From a virus, in IMG/VR virus record IMGVR_UViG_3300033148_003971, positions 1 to 38,703 of that record: a stretch of 38,703 bases of DNA. One strand, written 5' to 3'. Within the stretch, counting starts at the first letter, position 1. Each line of letters begins with the position of its first letter. Positions 24,404 to 32,036 of the stretch are shown piece after piece. The notes below the pieces were generated by a model. The model was given only the letters and a program-made list of their open reading frames with translations. It did no database searches and was not told where the DNA came from. A program made the position numbers and the translations under genes.

Positions 24404-25013
24404 ATTTCACGACATGGAACAGCAAACGGATGAGTGGTTTGAGTTGAGATTAAGACACCCATTTTCCGCGAGTAACGGAACGGCGATTAGCGCAAATGGC
24501 ACAGGCTTGGAAACTCTTGTTTTGAAAAGCGTGGCGAAGCGTTGCCGAAAAAACCCCGAGACAAGCGAGGAAAGATATGAGAGTTATGACATGAGGAGGG
24601 GCAACTTGTTAGAGCCGTTGGCACGCGCTGAATACGAAAGGGAAATGATGGTTACGGTTCGAGAAGTTGGATTTATCACTAATTCTAAATATAAATTGGC
24701 AGGAATGAGTCCTGACGGCTTAATTGGTAACAAGGGTGGCGTGGAAATAAAGTGCCGTGGCGATGAAGTGCACTTCTCAAGAACTAAAGACTTTAAATCT
24801 TCTAGTGCTGAAGAGTGGCAATGTCAACATCAAATATTGATTGGCGAACTGGATTATGTAGATTTGGTTTTATATAATCCCAATTACGAAAAATCACTAT
24901 TGATAACAAGAATACTTCCAGATCCAGCGAAACAATTAAAACTAAAAATCGGCTTAAAAGCTGGCGCGGAAAAGTACAAAAAAATGTTAGAAGAGTATCA
25001 AAATATTTCATAA
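24396..25013 (+). CDS. YqaJ-type phage exonuclease
   Basis: A protein of 205 residues. WFELRLRHPFSASNGTAI near the start, RGNLLEPLARAEYE (E73), SPDGLIG (D107) and VEIKC (E117, K119) are the lambda-exonuclease/YqaJ nuclease residues (PD-ExK). It degrades one strand of duplex DNA ends to give 3' tails for annealing, and works with the neighbouring accessory proteins. Starting at ATG 24396 overlaps the previous gene by eight bases; ATG 24414 is an alternative. Confidence 0.85.
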   Translation: MIKFHDMEQQTDEWFELRLRHPFSASNGTAISANGTGLETLVLKSVAKRCRKNPETSEERYESYDMRRGNLLEPLARAEYEREMMVTVREVGFITNSKYKLAGMSPDGLIGNKGGVEIKCRGDEVHFSRTKDFKSSSAEEWQCQHQILIGELDYVDLVLYNPNYEKSLLITRILPDPAKQLKLKIGLKAGAEKYKKMLEEYQNIS

Positions 25014-25026
25014 TTTAATTTAAAAA

Positions 25027-26277
25027 ATGGTAGAAGAAAAAACGGTAACGGCGGTGGAATTAATTCCAGTGAAGAAACTTTTTATTCCTAAGAATTTGGA
25101 AAAACATTTGGAAAAAGTGGATGAAATCTTGATGGAGGCGAGCGGCGAAACTTTTGAGCAGAAACTAAAATTTTTAGCGGACTCAGCGCTAAAAATAGCG
25201 GTGGAAGATTCTGCTGATTACGATTTGGTTAAAAAGAAAAAACTAGCACTGGGCAAGTTGAGAACAGGTATAAAAAAGCTTGGAAAGGCATGGCGGGATA
25301 CTTTAACCGCTCAAAGTAGAGCAGAGAGTAAAGAGGAAAAAAGGCTTTTGGCTATTTTTTCAGGCGCAGAAGAGGATTTAGAAAATTTATTAGAAAAAAT
25401 TGATAAAGCAAACGAAAAAGCAAAGAGAGCAGAAAATTTAGAAATGTATAAAGAATCTTTATCAGAAATTAGTGCCAATCCATTAACGGATGATGAAATT
25501 TTAAGTATGGATAAAAAAGAATTTTTTGCTCATTTAGAAGCCGAAAAAATGAGAATAACAGCGCTTAAACAAGATTTCCAAGGTCGGATTTTAAACGCGA
25601 AAAATTTGGAAGAACTAGGACTTGTTGAAGAAAATATTACATTGTGTGGATATTCAGAATTTAACGACGCTCTTAAAAATCGAGCGGTTCAACTTCAAAA
25701 TGCTTTAGATTTAGAAGCCGTTCAGCAAAAAATCAAAGACGATCAAAAAAAGCTTGACGATGAGAAGTTAAAAATCGAGCAGGGAAAAGAAGTCGAGGAA
25801 GCTAAAAAAACAGCCAGAGAAGAAGCGGAATTAAAAGCTAAAAACGACGCAGAAACAGCGAGGTTGAAAGTAATTGAAGATGCTAAGATTGCAAAGCAAA
25901 AGGCGGATGATGAGAAAAAACACTTAGAACTTGAACATTTACATCACACAAGAGTGGCGGAGGCTGAAAATTTAGGCATTAGAGAATTTCTTAAAACTGA
26001 TCCTATTGATAGCTTAGGAGAACTTTCTATTGCAGAATGGACTAATGAGAGAGAAGAAGCCCTTAACCAAAAAAAGGAAAACGACGTTAAAATTGAACAA
26101 GATAAAAAAGACAAAGATCTGTCCGAAAAAACAGCCCTCGAAAAAAACGAAAAATATTCAGCATTTTTAGAAAAAAACGGACGAACTCTCGAGAACACAG
26201 AAGATTTTGATCCAGTTTGGAACGAAAAGAAAACAATTTGTGTGCTTTGGAAAAGAATTGCGACTTTAGAACTGTAG
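25027..26277 (+). CDS. Coiled-coil protein associated with the exonuclease
   Basis: A protein of 416 residues. The region near residues 60-140 (KLALGKLRTGIKKLGKAWRD, then EEDLENLLEKIDKANEKAKR) resembles DUF1351-type proteins found beside phage recombination genes. Residues 225-320 are a long Lys/Glu/Ala coiled coil, and the C-terminus ends in a small aromatic domain (KKTICVLWKRIATLEL). A scaffold or DNA-end-handling partner of the exonuclease is likely. Confidence 0.5.
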   Translation: MVEEKTVTAVELIPVKKLFIPKNLEKHLEKVDEILMEASGETFEQKLKFLADSALKIAVEDSADYDLVKKKKLALGKLRTGIKKLGKAWRDTLTAQSRAESKEEKRLLAIFSGAEEDLENLLEKIDKANEKAKRAENLEMYKESLSEISANPLTDDEILSMDKKEFFAHLEAEKMRITALKQDFQGRILNAKNLEELGLVEENITLCGYSEFNDALKNRAVQLQNALDLEAVQQKIKDDQKKLDDEKLKIEQGKEVEEAKKTAREEAELKAKNDAETARLKVIEDAKIAKQKADDEKKHLELEHLHHTRVAEAENLGIREFLKTDPIDSLGELSIAEWTNEREEALNQKKENDVKIEQDKKDKDLSEKTALEKNEKYSAFLEKNGRTLENTEDFDPVWNEKKTICVLWKRIATLEL

Positions 26278-26315
26278 GAGTGGTAGAGGACTTTTTAACA
26301 TTAACCAAAAATAAA

Positions 26316-26501
26316 ATGTCTAGATGTGTAAATTGCGGACGGCCGTATAGGAATAAGGAAACGTATAATCAGGGCATAATTAATACAACTATAGTGAAAT
26401 CATTTTGCTGTAGGAATCCTCAAAAAGATCCAGCACTAGGGGGATTAAGAGCTATGCACTCGTTTATGTTTATTGATCAGTTTAAGAGAGCAGTATTATA
26501 A
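26316..26501 (+). CDS. Small zinc-ribbon-like protein
   Basis: A protein of 61 residues from ATG 26316, preceded by ACATTAACCAAAAATAAA. MSRCVNCGRPYRNKETYNQG and SFCCRNPQ give CxxC plus CC, a probable zinc site. The rest is helical. An upstream in-frame ATG at 26217 would overlap the coiled-coil gene heavily and is less likely. Confidence 0.55.
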   Translation: MSRCVNCGRPYRNKETYNQGIINTTIVKSFCCRNPQKDPALGGLRAMHSFMFIDQFKRAVL

Positions 26502-26528
26502 AGTTTTTATTAACAACCAAATTATAAA

Positions 26529-26693
26529 ATGAACAACTTCGAAAAAACAGAACGAAACTTTAAATTCTTTTTTATTTTAGCAATAGCTTTTAAGGTAATA
26601 TTCTTTTTTACTATTGGATATTTGGGGATACAATTTATTCACGAAATTCAAGAAGTAGGATTAAAACAAATTTTACTAAATATTTGGGAATGA
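26529..26693 (+). CDS. Small single-pass membrane protein
   Basis: A protein of 54 residues with a polar N-terminus (MNNFEKTERNFK), a hydrophobic span at about 13-36 (FILAIAFKVIFFFTIGYLGI) and an amphipathic tail. TGA overlaps the next ATG. Function unknown. Confidence 0.55.
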   Translation: MNNFEKTERNFKFFFILAIAFKVIFFFTIGYLGIQFIHEIQEVGLKQILLNIWE

Positions 26694-27178
26694 CAACAAT
26701 TAAATTCGACAACACAAACGGAACAGATATAGACGCATACAATAAGTTTACGAAAGAGTTTCGTGAGTGGAAGGGGATGGGTGAAATTGTGGTTAGAAAG
26801 CCAACTCGAACGCCAAAGGAAAGCGGATCTATGTATAAGATGTTTGGCGAAATGGAGGGGGCGTTTGATGATAAACATATATACTACAATCAACAATTTA
26901 TTGATATGTGCCTAAAAAACACTTTTGAAATCAAGATCAGCAGTCAAATGATTAAATCAATGTTTTGGGATAATATCATGATGACTGTAACAGGTAAAAA
27001 GTCTACTACGGTATTAACTACAAGTGAATTCAGTGAGATTAGTAAAGTGTTTATTGATTTCTGGGCAACCAAAGGGGTTCACGTAACATTTCCGAACGAA
27101 CAAGATAAACAACTTGGAACTGTTATTGTGAGAATTGACGAGGCAATTTGGGGAGAATTTAAATCAAATAAACAGTGA
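26690..27178 (+). CDS. NinB-like recombination protein (putative)
   Basis: A protein of 162 residues from ATG 26690. The C-terminal half (SSQMIKSMFWDNIMMTVTGK, then TSEFSEISKVFIDFWATKGV) recalls NinB: a helix, a basic turn, a helix followed by a G-V-x-F end. It lies between the YqaJ block and an HNH-like gene, in line with recombination. Assignment is from pattern only. Confidence 0.4.
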   Translation: MTTIKFDNTNGTDIDAYNKFTKEFREWKGMGEIVVRKPTRTPKESGSMYKMFGEMEGAFDDKHIYYNQQFIDMCLKNTFEIKISSQMIKSMFWDNIMMTVTGKKSTTVLTTSEFSEISKVFIDFWATKGVHVTFPNEQDKQLGTVIVRIDEAIWGEFKSNKQ

Positions 27179-27204
27179 AGAACTTAAATCATTACTTAAT
27201 AAAA

Positions 27205-27474
27205 ATGAATCATAAAGAAAAACTTTTTGAAACAGCCTGTGACAAATTGTCACAAGCTGGAATATCGTTTAAAGTTGCGAATGGATCAACTTTTCATGTC
27301 AAATCTGGGAAATGGAATTTTTACGCTGGAACGGGCACGATTACACGTGATGGGAGTCGTGCTTTGCGTGGGAATGGAATTATTAAATTTATTAACTTAG
27401 TTCAAAATTCTAAAAAAGAGAGAGCATCAAAATACACGTCAAACGGCAGAATTAGATTATTAGTAAGAAAATAA
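27205..27474 (+). CDS. Small protein of unknown function
   Basis: A protein of 89 residues from ATG 27205, which is preceded by AATAAAA like its neighbours. A GTG at 27175 would overlap the previous stop. MNHKEKLFETACDKLSQAGI, then a beta-rich part (WNFYAGTGTITRDGSRALRG) and a short helix. Not recognised. Confidence 0.5.
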   Translation: MNHKEKLFETACDKLSQAGISFKVANGSTFHVKSGKWNFYAGTGTITRDGSRALRGNGIIKFINLVQNSKKERASKYTSNGRIRLLVRK

Positions 27475-27477
27475 AAA

Positions 27478-27810
27478 ATGATCCCCACCCCCTTAAAAAA
27501 GAAGCTGGAAGAAAAGAACTTTTGGGATCAACCGTGCGTGCATTCTGGTGAATGTAGGGGGTATGGTGGTGAAATTGAAGCAGAGCATTGTTTCTTCTAT
27601 GGTAAGCCAGCGATTCAGGAAGAGTGGAACATTGTACCTGTGGCGAAGAGATTTAATCGCAACCCCACGTCAGAAGTAAAGGCTAAAAGTCGCTACTATG
27701 CGCTAAAACAGGCTAAAGCGTGGGGATTGTGGGACGAAATAAAGGCGAAATACCCCAAAAAAGATTGGGATTTCGAGTGGGGGAAATTATCTAATAAATT
27801 TGAAAAATGA
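27478..27810 (+). CDS. HNH-like phage protein
   Basis: A protein of 110 residues. CVHSGECRGYGGEIEAEHCF followed by WNIVPVAKRFNRNP has the spacing of a small HNH-type zinc and metal site (His in EHCF, Asn in WNIVP). A helical C-terminus follows. Similar proteins occur in phage recombination and replication blocks. Nuclease activity is not certain because the final His is not clear. Confidence 0.5.
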   Translation: MIPTPLKKKLEEKNFWDQPCVHSGECRGYGGEIEAEHCFFYGKPAIQEEWNIVPVAKRFNRNPTSEVKAKSRYYALKQAKAWGLWDEIKAKYPKKDWDFEWGKLSNKFEK

Positions 27811-28034
27811 ATTACAAACAAATTTTCATCGCATTCATTAACGCTACTACCTATTTTTGTATTTTTATATTTATTTCAGTTTTTTTACTATCTTTTTTCG
27901 CTGAAAAATTTGAGATTTTCCCTGTTTCAGATTTGGACATAAGAAGTAAATTTATCGTGTTAATTACTAGTGCAAATTTGACGCATTTGTTTATGAAAGA
28001 ATTACGTTCCAAAGTTCCTGCAAAAAAATCATAA
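27807..28034 (+). CDS. Small membrane protein
   Basis: A protein of 75 residues with a strong hydrophobic span at about 6-30 (IFIAFINATTYFCIFIFISV) and a weaker one at 47-63. Overlaps the HNH-like gene by four bases. Function unknown. Confidence 0.5.
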   Translation: MNYKQIFIAFINATTYFCIFIFISVFLLSFFAEKFEIFPVSDLDIRSKFIVLITSANLTHLFMKELRSKVPAKKS

Positions 28035-28040
28035 AAAATA

Positions 28041-28103
28041 ATGGCTTACCTTAGCCAAAAAAACAGGGTAAAAATAGGGGTCAAAAAATTTTCCAAAATT
28101 TAA
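28041..28103 (+). pseudogene. Remnant of a MAYLSQ-type phage protein
   Basis: A 20-residue frame, MAYLSQKNRVKIGVKKFSKI. The first residues match the start of a larger phage protein family (MAYxSQ, then Lys-rich), of which only the N-terminus is left. Either a relic or a functional short form. Confidence 0.35.
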
Positions 28104-28111
28104 CACTAAAA

Positions 28112-28411
28112 ATGAAAGCTAAAATCAAACAGTTCGAAAAACTAAAACAAGAAATCTTTGAGGAGTTCGCGGCGAAACATGATTTACACGAACCTTTCGT
28201 TTGTGGCGATTTGCTTCACTTTGGCGATTGTGGATACTGCTTTTGTGTTGAAGATATTATTTTACTTGAAAAGAACAATACTAGTTACGACAAAATAAGG
28301 GAGTGGTGGGACTTTTGCTTTGAAAAGGATTTTGAGCCAGGTATTAATTTAAAAAACTGGTTGAAGCATGGAGATGTTGCTAAAACCAAATTGACGAACC
28401 CCAAAAAATAA
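28112..28411 (+). CDS. Small protein of unknown function
   Basis: A protein of 99 residues with Cys and His in the middle (CGDLLHFGDCGYCFC), aromatic residues (IREWWDFCFEKDFEPG) and helix at both ends. A metal site is possible. Not recognised. Confidence 0.5.
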   Translation: MKAKIKQFEKLKQEIFEEFAAKHDLHEPFVCGDLLHFGDCGYCFCVEDIILLEKNNTSYDKIREWWDFCFEKDFEPGINLKNWLKHGDVAKTKLTNPKK

Positions 28412-28428
28412 CTATTGTTAAAACAGAT

Positions 28429-28530
28429 GACACTACTCACTTATTCAATTCTAATTTGCCCACTTCTTTCGAGTAGTGTCCTTAGTGGTGGGCTATTTAG
28501 AGTTGAATAAATTTATTAACAGGACACTAC
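28429..28530 (+). promoter_or_regulatory. Candidate replication origin: large hairpin and GACACTAC repeats
   Basis: Arms 28441-28463 and 28488-28510 pair over 23 positions with three mismatches, around a 24-base loop. GACACTACTC (28429-28438), its exact inverse GAGTAGTGTC inside the loop (28471-28480), and AGGACACTAC ending at the initiator ATG (28521-28530) give three copies of one motif. The context, directly before a replication-type gene, suggests initiator binding sites or autoregulation. Confidence 0.55.
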
Positions 28531-29211
28531 ATGGCAAATATTGAAATTATACGGATACCATCTGGCTATCATAACCAGATAAAATTTTTACCAGATAAAG
28601 ACGTTGCTTATATTTTTAAGTCTCTTTTTGCCGTCGCTAATAACGAGAAAATTATTGCCGAGGAAAGCATGAGATTTGGCATACTTTCCTCTATTTTTAG
28701 GGAGACGAATCAGATGAATAACAAGGCTCGCGCGAAAAAGAAGCTAAAACCGCTTAAAATAGACCTTGCGACACTGTCGCGCGACGAAGGGGTGCGACCA
28801 AGTAACATAACATCAAGTAACATAACATCAGAGAAAGTAACTAAATGTGAGGGGAAAATTCACACACAAAAAAAATCTGAAATAATTTCTAATGAAGAAA
28901 TGAATAATTATGGAAAAGAAGTTTGTGGAGAATTTGTAAGATTAACTTTTAACGAAAAAAATAAATTAATTGCTGATTGTAAAAATTTAGATCTTTTTAA
29001 TGAAATTATTGAAGAATTAAACCTTGCGATTGGTTGTGCCGATGAAAGCACAATTAAACAGAAATATTCAAATCACTACTACGCTTTTCTAAAATTTTTA
29101 CGGACGAAGAAAAACTCAAAAGAGTTTAAAAATAAAGGGTCAACCGATGCAGAACTAGAAGCACAAATAAATCAACAGTACGACGAAGCTTTAAAAAATA
29201 GAAAATCTTAA
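28531..29211 (+). CDS. Putative replication initiator
   Basis: A protein of 226 residues. The N-terminal part (MANIEIIRIPSGYHNQIKFL; KDVAYIFKSLFAVANN) may bind DNA. A low-complexity linker (SNITSSNITSEK) follows. The C-terminal part (FVRLTFNEKNKLIADCKNL, IIEELNLAIG, KQKYSNHYYAFLKFLR) matches the closing domain of many phage replication-initiation proteins (LT-x-E...LN-x-YI...Y-x-SHY). AGGA lies ten bases before the start, one of few Shine-Dalgarno-like sites here. Confidence 0.6.
   Translation: MANIEIIRIPSGYHNQIKFLPDKDVAYIFKSLFAVANNEKIIAEESMRFGILSSIFRETNQMNNKARAKKKLKPLKIDLATLSRDEGVRPSNITSSNITSEKVTKCEGKIHTQKKSEIISNEEMNNYGKEVCGEFVRLTFNEKNKLIADCKNLDLFNEIIEELNLAIGCADESTIKQKYSNHYYAFLKFLRTKKNSKEFKNKGSTDAELEAQINQQYDEALKNRKS
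28767..28829 (+). repeat. In-gene iterons and hairpin
   Basis: AAGTAACATAACATC occurs twice in tandem (28800-28814, 28815-28829), with a partial third AAAGTAAC nearby, just after a GCGAC-ACT-GTCGC hairpin (28767-28779) and before a very AT-rich stretch. This is the layout of lambda-type origins inside the initiator gene. The repeats encode the flexible linker. Confidence 0.55.
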
Positions 29212-29221
29212 AATCTTAAAA

Positions 29222-29707
29222 ATGAAAAAATTCAAAATCGTCTACAGGGTCTCAAAAGATGAATTAGCCTATGTGGTTATTGATTACACTGGCTATATGG
29301 CATTTCTAAAGGAATATGACTCAAAACAACCTACTGACACCGTTTATATTTCAAAGTTGAACAAGAATATACAAAGAATGTATATCATCTCTCATGAGCC
29401 ATTTTTTGAGAAGAAAGAAAACTTTCAAAGTCAGCAATATTCTAAAACGACTTTTGACACAACTGTTTGGACTCCCGAAAAGAAAACTGAATGGAGAAAA
29501 ATACTATCGGGAATGATAACTTTCTATGGCGGAAGTATTAAATGTTTGGCGGCTAACACAATCATAAAAATGGCTAAAAGCGCGTTTAATCTTCCAGCGG
29601 ATTCTGAAAAAAGGAATGAATTTTTGGAACTTGGTGAAGATGATTTTAATTATCGGGCTTGGATGGAATACACTAAGAAAGAAGAGGGGTTTACGAAAGC
29701 CTTTTAA
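29222..29707 (+). CDS. Protein of unknown function
   Basis: A protein of 161 residues, starting MKKFKIVYRVSKDELAYVVI. Beta-rich first half, then WTPEKKTEWRKIL and a helical end (RNEFLELGEDDFNYRAWMEY). It lies between initiator and methyltransferase, in the replication group. No family recognised. Confidence 0.5.
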   Translation: MKKFKIVYRVSKDELAYVVIDYTGYMAFLKEYDSKQPTDTVYISKLNKNIQRMYIISHEPFFEKKENFQSQQYSKTTFDTTVWTPEKKTEWRKILSGMITFYGGSIKCLAANTIIKMAKSAFNLPADSEKRNEFLELGEDDFNYRAWMEYTKKEEGFTKAF

Positions 29708-29737
29708 ACAAATTTAATTACTAAAACAATCTTAAAA

Positions 29738-30118
29738 ATGATTCCAAAATACAAAATCGGCGACAAAGTTTATCGAGTAAATATAGAAAATTTCAGATCA
29801 AAAAGAAATGATTATTTAAGCACACATGGCTGTATTATTAGTTATCAAAGATTTGTCATAAACTCATGGAGGCAGACAAGGCTTCAATCTTCGTGGCTAA
29901 CTAATAAATCTATTAAATCAATTGATAATGGAGCTGGTATTTTTTTGCACGAAGACACTGAATATCTTGAGTATAGACTCGCGGATGATAATTGTGAAAA
30001 TGCTATAGATGACATTTCAGAAAAAGACTTAGATTTATTTTTTGGAAAAACTTTAAAAGAGGCTAAAGAAAAAATTTCGAAATTCATTAAAAAGGAAATG
30101 GCGACACTTAGCGAATAA
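29738..30118 (+). CDS. Protein of unknown function
   Basis: A protein of 126 residues. MIPKYKIGDKVYRV is the opening of a small SH3-like beta barrel, followed by a helical C-terminus (KTLKEAKEKISKFIKKEM). Known phage proteins with this start are of unknown role. Confidence 0.5.
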   Translation: MIPKYKIGDKVYRVNIENFRSKRNDYLSTHGCIISYQRFVINSWRQTRLQSSWLTNKSIKSIDNGAGIFLHEDTEYLEYRLADDNCENAIDDISEKDLDLFFGKTLKEAKEKISKFIKKEMATLSE

Positions 30119-30157
30119 TTAACCAAGAGGGGGATTTAATCAATTAACTTTTTAAAA

Positions 30158-30334
30158 ATGACAGACGAAAAAACGGCTTCGATAGATTCAGCAGGTAGAA
30201 TATTTGGAGATGAGAGTTTTGAAGATTTAGGATTAACAAGGGGGAAATTGTACATAACAATGTTCGATACGCCAGAAAATAGAAAACTTCAACAAGAATT
30301 ATTAAACAAATATTTTTACAATGAAAAAAATTGA
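30158..30334 (+). CDS. Small protein preceding the methyltransferase
   Basis: A protein of 58 residues (MTDEKTASIDSAGRIFGDES, then a helical end NRKLQQELLNKYFYNEKN). It overlaps the methyltransferase by 14 bases. Not recognised. Confidence 0.45.
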   Translation: MTDEKTASIDSAGRIFGDESFEDLGLTRGKLYITMFDTPENRKLQQELLNKYFYNEKN

Positions 30335-30959
30335 CGAAATAACAGATTGGCAAGAAATGATTGGCGAAGTTATGCACGCCGATTGTTTAGATGTTATGCG
30401 AAAAATGCCAGATAATTGTGTGGATTTAGTTTTGACTGATCCACCGTATGGGATAGGCATTAGTGGTGGAACAATTGGAAAATATGGAACTAAGCATAAA
30501 AAAACGAATTGGGACGAAGAAATCCCAAGCGGTGAAATTTTTGAAGAAATTCTTCGAGTGTCAAAAAATCAAATTATATGGGGAGGCAATCATTTTGATT
30601 TACCGCGCAGTAATAACTTCATTGTTTGGGATAAGGTGCAGCCAGCCCCTAATTTTGCACAATGCGAATACGCTTTCAACTCAGTAAAAGGTAAGCCTAA
30701 GATTTATAAGTTTGCTTTTAACAAAGAAAGAAATAAAAAACACCCCACTCAAAAACCCCTTGAACTAGGGCGTTGGTGTTTAGAGAATTACACCAAAAAA
30801 GAAGAACGTGAAAAAATGATAGTCTTTGATCCGTTCGGTGGAAGTTTTGCATTTGCGCGAGCGTGCCAAGGCATGGGGATTAAATTTATTTCTTGTGACA
30901 TGGAAAAAGAATACTGCGAAATAGGGGAAAACAGACTTAAACAGCAAAATTTATTTTGA
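30321..30959 (+). CDS. DNA methyltransferase (N6-adenine or N4-cytosine type)
   Basis: A protein of 212 residues. DPPYG at 40-44 (motif IV), NHFDLP in the middle, HPTQKP and then FDPFGGSFAFARA at 169-181 (motif I) in that order define the beta class. Motif I ends GSF where GSG is usual. SAM-dependent methylation of the phage DNA could protect against host restriction or mark replication. No partner nuclease was seen, so a solitary methyltransferase. Confidence 0.85.
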   Translation: MKKIDEITDWQEMIGEVMHADCLDVMRKMPDNCVDLVLTDPPYGIGISGGTIGKYGTKHKKTNWDEEIPSGEIFEEILRVSKNQIIWGGNHFDLPRSNNFIVWDKVQPAPNFAQCEYAFNSVKGKPKIYKFAFNKERNKKHPTQKPLELGRWCLENYTKKEEREKMIVFDPFGGSFAFARACQGMGIKFISCDMEKEYCEIGENRLKQQNLF

Positions 30960-30983
30960 CAAACCCCCCAAAATAAATATACT
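30956..30983 (+). promoter_or_regulatory. Promoter of the putative small RNA
   Basis: TTGACA (30956-30961), 16-base spacer, TATACT (30978-30983). The -35 overlaps the methyltransferase stop. Start expected near 30990, just before the first hairpin. Confidence 0.65.
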
Positions 30984-30989
30984 ATTTGT

Positions 30990-31074
30990 GTCGCTTGAGT
31001 GGAGTCAAGCAATTAATTGTACAAAGTAATTAGCCATTAGCGCACTCCACAGTAGCTAATGGTTGGTTTCTTTT
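30990..31074 (+). ncRNA. Putative small RNA with complementary hairpin loops
   Basis: Hairpin 1: GCTTGA-GTGGAG-TCAAGC (30993-31010). Hairpin 2: CCATTAGC (31034-31041) pairs with GCTAATGG (31055-31062), extended by wobble pairs, and its loop holds CTCCAC (31045-31050). The six-base loop of hairpin 1 is the exact complement of that segment, so the two can kiss. TTGGTTTCTTTTT follows, as in an intrinsic terminator. A discrete RNA of about 80 bases, or a leader attenuator for the gene at 31088. Confidence 0.6.
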
Positions 31075-31087
31075 TATTATATATCAA

Positions 31088-31324
31088 ATGAAAAAACTTA
31101 AAACCGTAAACGAAATACTAAGAATTAGGATTGAAAGGGCGAGGAGTGTTTATGTTTCTTTCTTTATTGGAATGTGCTTTTTTATAATTCTTTATGTACT
31201 AAGTATTTTTACAATAAAGAACTACAGAGGCATTATTAAGGACTATCAAGGACAACTTGAGAAACAACAAGTGTATTTCGACACTGTCCAAGAGATTGCA
31301 AAAACTTGTCTTAACGAAAAATAA
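31088..31324 (+). CDS. Membrane-anchored protein, spanin-like inner subunit (putative)
   Basis: A protein of 78 residues. A basic N-terminus (MKKLKTVNEILRIRIERARS), a span at about 22-43 (VYVSFFIGMCFFIILYVLSI) and a 35-residue charged helix outside. With the lipoprotein gene starting one base after its stop, the pair has the plan of an inner spanin and an outer-membrane lipoprotein, but small. Confidence 0.5.
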   Translation: MKKLKTVNEILRIRIERARSVYVSFFIGMCFFIILYVLSIFTIKNYRGIIKDYQGQLEKQQVYFDTVQEIAKTCLNEK

Positions 31325-31325
31325 A

Positions 31326-31529
31326 ATGAAAAAACTACTAATTATCGTTATCGGCTTGGGGTTGTGTGGGTGTGTTTGTCATCCTAATTCATATTCAGAC
31401 TGTCTAACAGTTTGTGATAGAGAACTGATTGGCGACCGTGCGATTGTAGAGTGCGCAGAGAGATGTCTCGAGTCAGGTTTTGAGAGATGTGATAAAATTG
31501 AAAATTATAAAAAACAAAATAAAAAATGA
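31326..31529 (+). CDS. Small lipoprotein with twin CX3C motifs
   Basis: A protein of 67 residues from ATG 31326. MKKLLIIVIGLGLCGCVC is a lipoprotein signal with a lipobox-like GLCGC. The mature part has CLTVC and CAERC separated by about 12 residues, a pattern that makes a disulfide-linked helical hairpin. It would sit in the outer membrane or periplasm. Spanin outer subunit is one option, superinfection exclusion another. Confidence 0.55.
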   Translation: MKKLLIIVIGLGLCGCVCHPNSYSDCLTVCDRELIGDRAIVECAERCLESGFERCDKIENYKKQNKK

Positions 31530-32035
31530 AAGAGAACCTATCGCTTACGGCAAAAAGAGCCCTTCTCTTTTTGCATTTGGCCAGTAAAGAGTGGGAATTT
31601 GGAGTGAAATATAAACTTCTAAAAGGAAATCGTGCTGGCACAGTTGGAATAGTAACGTCTTCTACAGAGCATGGATTAACTTCTAATGATTTCGCAAATG
31701 TAGACGGAGAAACCTTGGATAGATCAAGTTGGTACGAATTCATCGGAAAGCCAATCATGATTGGCGATGTTTTGGAAGAAATGTTTTTTGAAAAAGACGG
31801 CATTGAATTAATGAAAAAATGGGGGGCGATAAAGGAAAACGTAACTGACAAAATGTTTTCAAAAAGTTTGAACGAAATCCTAAATAGTGAAATCTGGGAT
31901 CATTATGAGACGCTAGATGATGATCGTACTGTTGTCGGAATGAAGGGAGAATATAAGAATAAAAACATCCAATTCCTCTGGACGTTTTTATGGGGGAGGT
32001 TTGAGGGGGAAATTTTAAAAACTAACAAACAATAA
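31526..32035 (+). CDS. Protein of unknown function
   Basis: A protein of 169 residues, starting MKENLSLTAKRALLFLHLAS. A beta-rich first half (YKLLKGNRAGTVGIVTSS) and a helical C-terminus (DGIELMKKWGAIKENVTDK). Overlaps the lipoprotein by four bases. Not recognised. Confidence 0.5.
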   Translation: MKENLSLTAKRALLFLHLASKEWEFGVKYKLLKGNRAGTVGIVTSSTEHGLTSNDFANVDGETLDRSSWYEFIGKPIMIGDVLEEMFFEKDGIELMKKWGAIKENVTDKMFSKSLNEILNSEIWDHYETLDDDRTVVGMKGEYKNKNIQFLWTFLWGRFEGEILKTNKQ

Positions 32036-32036
32036 A

